This document shows, one piece after another, positions 61,950 through 64,000 of a stretch of 64,000 nt of DNA. Position numbers and translations under genes: made by a program. How positions within the stretch are numbered: position 1 is the first letter of the stretch; every line of letters starts with the position of its first letter. Location of the stretch: NCBI RefSeq assembly GCF_000020585.3, contig NC_011138.3, positions 598,379 to 662,378 of the forward strand, given 5' to 3'. The stretch comes from Alteromonas mediterranea DE. GTDB taxonomy: Bacteria > Pseudomonadota > Gammaproteobacteria > Enterobacterales > Alteromonadaceae. Below the pieces are notes generated by a model. That model worked only from the letters and a program-made list of their open reading frames with translations, ran no database searches and was not told where the DNA came from.

Positions 61950-62735
61950 CTATTTACCAACCGCTTTCACAAGAGTATCTACAGCTTCTTTAGCTGCGAC
62001 ATGAATATTTCTAAGTGTTTCAATGATTTCGCCACTATATTCTGGCCTATCGATAAAAAGCCATGTTTCGACAGGCAGGTCCAATTCTCTCAAGAATACA
62101 TCTGTAGTTGGCGGCACTATTCGTTGCAGATCCTCTGCCTTATACTTACCCAATGGCCAAACCACATCCTTTTTACAGCGACCAAAACCACCATTGACAA
62201 TTGAGTTTGGAAAGTCTGGCACTTGCTGTTGAACGCTTACACTATTAATTCGAGTGAAATTACCAGCAGGCACAGGAAATTTGTGCTTATCATCAATATT
62301 TATTTCATGAAGTAGGCACAGAAAACGGTTCCCAGTATTTCCGAGATGGCAATTTAATGATTTTAAAGCCAGAAAAAAGGTGTCTCCTAATGAGTGGCCC
62401 AACCTTGATTTTATAGTTTGCTCTAAACTTTCTTCGTCTTTAGATATAGGAAAATAAACTGCTTTATGTTTTTCAGGTGGAATTGCAGGCGATATAAGCT
62501 CCCAATACAATTGATCTAACGCAGACCGTATATTGTGGAGTGCTTCACCACACCGAATAACTAGTTTCTTCAAAGACAAATCGTGTTTTAATGCGAACAA
62601 AGCTCTAGTTCTGTTGAAGAAATCAGTTTCAAGTGCATAACCAAAAGGCGGATTTTGAAGCAAATATTGGTTAATTTCTCTAATTTGTTCGTCAGCTCTT
62701 TCTAACTTTAAATATGCATTTTCTGCAATGGTCAT
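61950..62735 (-). CDS. Hypothetical cytosolic helical protein
   Basis: A 261-residue soluble protein. A helical segment RCGEALHNIRSALDQLYWEL at about 61-80 resembles a motif in many uncharacterised bacterial proteins. The later part contains HEINIDDKHKFPVP and CKKDVVWPLG. A HEPN-like fold is possible from the helical character, but I cannot confirm it. AAGGAAG precedes the ATG. Confidence 0.62.
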   Translation of the reverse strand: MTIAENAYLKLERADEQIREINQYLLQNPPFGYALETDFFNRTRALFALKHDLSLKKLVIRCGEALHNIRSALDQLYWELISPAIPPEKHKAVYFPISKDEESLEQTIKSRLGHSLGDTFFLALKSLNCHLGNTGNRFLCLLHEINIDDKHKFPVPAGNFTRINSVSVQQQVPDFPNSIVNGGFGRCKKDVVWPLGKYKAEDLQRIVPPTTDVFLRELDLPVETWLFIDRPEYSGEIIETLRNIHVAAKEAVDTLVKAVGK

Positions 62736-62763
62736 ATAATACTTCCTTGTCGTTAGCCTAGTC

Positions 62764-62872
62764 GCCTAACTTTTAAATAAGGGGCGCTGGCACGTGGGGC
62801 ATAATAACGAAGTGGCCCCGCGTGTTAGCGTCCCAACGAGCGCCAGCGAGTGACTTTATTTTTTTGTTATAC
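62764..62872 (-). repeat. attC site a25
   Basis: Cores GCCTAAC 62764-62770 and GTTATAC 62866-62872. Confidence 0.9.
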
Positions 62873-62884
62873 CCCATTGCTACC

Positions 62885-63253
62885 TTACTGACTAATTTTA
62901 TAGTGAAAAATGTAACCGCAGTCTGAATAGGTAACAGCAAATGACAATTCCTCTATTAGCTCCTTGCCAACCATAGCGCGCACGGTGGACTCATCGGTGG
63001 TACTAATTGGAAGTATAAATTCATTTGATGCGACACCATTTCCTTTGAAGAGTCTGACACCGGTGAATTGATACTCGTTAAACTCTATGGGGAAAGCTAT
63101 ATCCAATATTATAGAAGTGCCATTGTCTTTGCGGCTATCAAAGACTTGAGATTTCCAGCTGACAAAATCCTGCTCGGTTTGAACTGGAGGTTTCTGACAG
63201 GCAAGCGCCTCAAATACTGAGCACAATAAAAAAACAAAAGTTAGTATTTTCAT
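62885..63253 (-). CDS. Hypothetical exported protein
   Basis: 122 residues with a signal sequence MKILTFVFLLCSVFEALAC; cleavage could be by signal peptidase I at ALA or, less well, as a lipoprotein at the Cys. A beta-rich domain follows with one more Cys near residue 113. The start is 4 bp from the attC a26 core, with no ribosome-binding site. No family recognised. Confidence 0.58.
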   Translation of the reverse strand: MKILTFVFLLCSVFEALACQKPPVQTEQDFVSWKSQVFDSRKDNGTSIILDIAFPIEFNEYQFTGVRLFKGNGVASNEFILPISTTDESTVRAMVGKELIEELSFAVTYSDCGYIFHYKISQ

Positions 63254-63256
63254 GGG

Positions 63257-63364
63257 GTATAACTTCCAAATATGGGGCGTAAATACGTGTGCAATAATGG
63301 CGAAGCCGCGCACGTGTTTGCGTCCCAGCGAGCGGCAGCGAGTGCCATAATTTGTTTGTTAGGC
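63257..63364 (-). repeat. attC site a26
   Basis: Cores GTATAAC 63257-63263 and GTTAGGC 63358-63364; a7/a15 subtype. The right core holds the stop of the XRE gene. Confidence 0.9.
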
Positions 63365-63772
63365 CACATATCCACGTTGTTTTAAAAAACCAATTGCGCC
63401 ACATGTAATGCCAGTAAAAACACCGATTATTCCATACCAAAGCCCAGCCTCCCCAAGTGGTAATGTGTTATGCACTACTGAATAGGTGATTGCCGAATAT
63501 GAACAGACTAAACCTATACCAGCACCACTATAACCATAAATTACGCTATTCTGATTTTGAGGTGTTTTTGATGAAATCGGCATAAGCTTTTCTGCTGGGA
63601 TATTTAATGCGGCAGAAAGCGCTAATTTGGTTTCTAATGAAGAAGTACCTGAATTTTCGGCACGTTGGACTGTTCTTAAGCTGAGTCCAGAAGCTGTAGC
63701 GAGCTTTTCCTGTGACCACGACTTTTCGAGTCGGAGTGCTTTTACTAAATCTGAGTTAATCATTTCTTCCAT
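63359..63772 (-). CDS. XRE-family regulator with two C-terminal membrane helices
   Basis: 137 residues. The helix-turn-helix is at about 8-60 (LVKALRLEKSWSQEKLATAS, LSLRTVQRAENSGTSSLETK), followed by a linker and two hydrophobic helices at about 77-97 and 105-130. A membrane-tethered XRE repressor is implied. GGAG lies 7 nt before the ATG. What it regulates is unknown; it stands alone in a cassette. The stop is in the attC a26 core. Confidence 0.78.
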   Translation of the reverse strand: MEEMINSDLVKALRLEKSWSQEKLATASGLSLRTVQRAENSGTSSLETKLALSAALNIPAEKLMPISSKTPQNQNSVIYGYSGAGIGLVCSYSAITYSVVHNTLPLGEAGLWYGIIGVFTGITCGAIGFLKQRGYVA

Positions 63773-63870
63773 TTTTATGCTCCTTTAAAAAGAGCATTTA
63801 GTTTTCCATTTTAGTTGATGCAACGGCTACGTCATAGATATGACAAACAACCGCCAAAGGTCAAATTTGG

Positions 63871-63978
63871 GCCTAACTTTCCAATAACGGGCGCAGGCAT
63901 GTGGGGCATAATGGCGAAGCCGCCCCGCATGTATGCGTCCCAGCGAACGTAGTGAGTGAGTTTATTGGCTTGTTAGGT
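63871..63978 (-). repeat. attC site a27
   Basis: Cores GCCTAAC 63871-63877 and GTTAGGT 63972-63978; last complete site before the window edge. The array continues to the right. Confidence 0.9.
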
Positions 63979-64000
63979 TTTGGTGGTTCTGTATACATAG

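Larger units (their letters stand above)
43350..64000 (-). mobile_element. Chromosomal integron cassette array (distal part, integrase outside window)
   Basis: 27 attC sites (a1-a27) plus one remnant (a0) lie in 20.6 kb, each bounded by RYYYAAC-like and GTTRRRY-like cores, about 100-115 bp long, with a GGGGC...GTCCC inner pairing. Read on the minus strand they resemble the Vibrio repeat order (TAACAA...GGGAC...GCCCCTTA...GTTA), so cassettes run leftward. That agrees with most gene directions and with the duplicated B cassettes, which share their left-hand attC (a10 and a13). By this orientation the integrase, attI and cassette promoter should lie beyond position 64000. No integrase gene is in the window. 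Confidence 0.93.

Noticed and set aside
43350..64000. The regular repeats could be taken for a CRISPR array.
   Set aside because: Repeats are about 100 bp, only partly conserved, palindromic with GTTRRRY cores, and separated by gene-sized segments rather than short spacers; no cas genes.

Overview
The window is a piece of a gammaproteobacterial chromosome, most probably Alteromonas or a close relative in the Alteromonadales. This rests on the gppA-rhlB / trxA-rho gene order, the DUF2065-purA pair, the moderate GC content and the general protein character. No species was confirmed by any search. It falls into two very different parts.

Part 1 (1 to about 43.3 kb) is ordinary core chromosome. 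In order it holds: gppA (cut by the window edge) and rhlB, divergent from trxA and rho; an exported M20 amidohydrolase and a Cache-type hybrid histidine kinase, convergent with nhaA; purE-purK and a tRNA-Thr; a periplasmic copper chaperone, Dps, a secreted PQQ-type sugar dehydrogenase and an S9 peptidase; a DUF962 protein, a CnoX/YbbN-like thioredoxin, a STAS-like protein and a PLP enzyme; DUF2065 and purA; an aldehyde dehydrogenase with a VOC and a NYN protein; gamma-glutamyltransferase with an NhaC antiporter; a cell-wall recycling neighbourhood (exported GH3/NagZ-like, MscS, NamZ, MurQ, alanine racemase); YitT, a porin with a solute-binding protein, an NRAMP-like transporter, PhnA/YjdM and two GNAT acetyltransferases. 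A candidate 26-residue arginine-rich small protein, with its own ribosome-binding site and terminator, lies at 35646-35726.

Part 2 (about 43.35 to 64 kb, running off the right edge) is the distal part of a large chromosomal (sedentary) integron. It contains 27 recognisable attC sites plus one remnant at the left boundary, spaced 0.3 to 1.1 kb apart apart from two insertions. Asymmetry of the attC sites, most gene directions, and a duplicated cassette that keeps its left-hand attC all show that cassettes read on the minus strand. The integrase and attI should therefore lie beyond the right edge. The cassettes nearest the left (oldest) end are mostly toxin-antitoxin modules (eight pairs). Those toward the right are mostly lipoproteins, small membrane proteins and unknown proteins, plus a Trypco2-domain protein, a DUF4145 zinc-ribbon protein and a membrane-anchored XRE regulator. 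Two families of ORF-less cassettes are each present twice.

Three insertion sequences of the IS110/IS1111 family interrupt attC sites: two apparently identical 1596-bp copies at the attC terminal core, and a different element of about 1334 bp in the attC arm. Downstream of the transposase, the second element carries 8- and 9-nt stretches that match the two halves of its target, as expected for a guide (bridge/seek) RNA. Weaker matches occur in the 1596-bp element. These attC-directed elements, together with attC cores that also supply stop codons, promoter -35 boxes and possibly ribosome-binding sites, are the most interesting content of the window.
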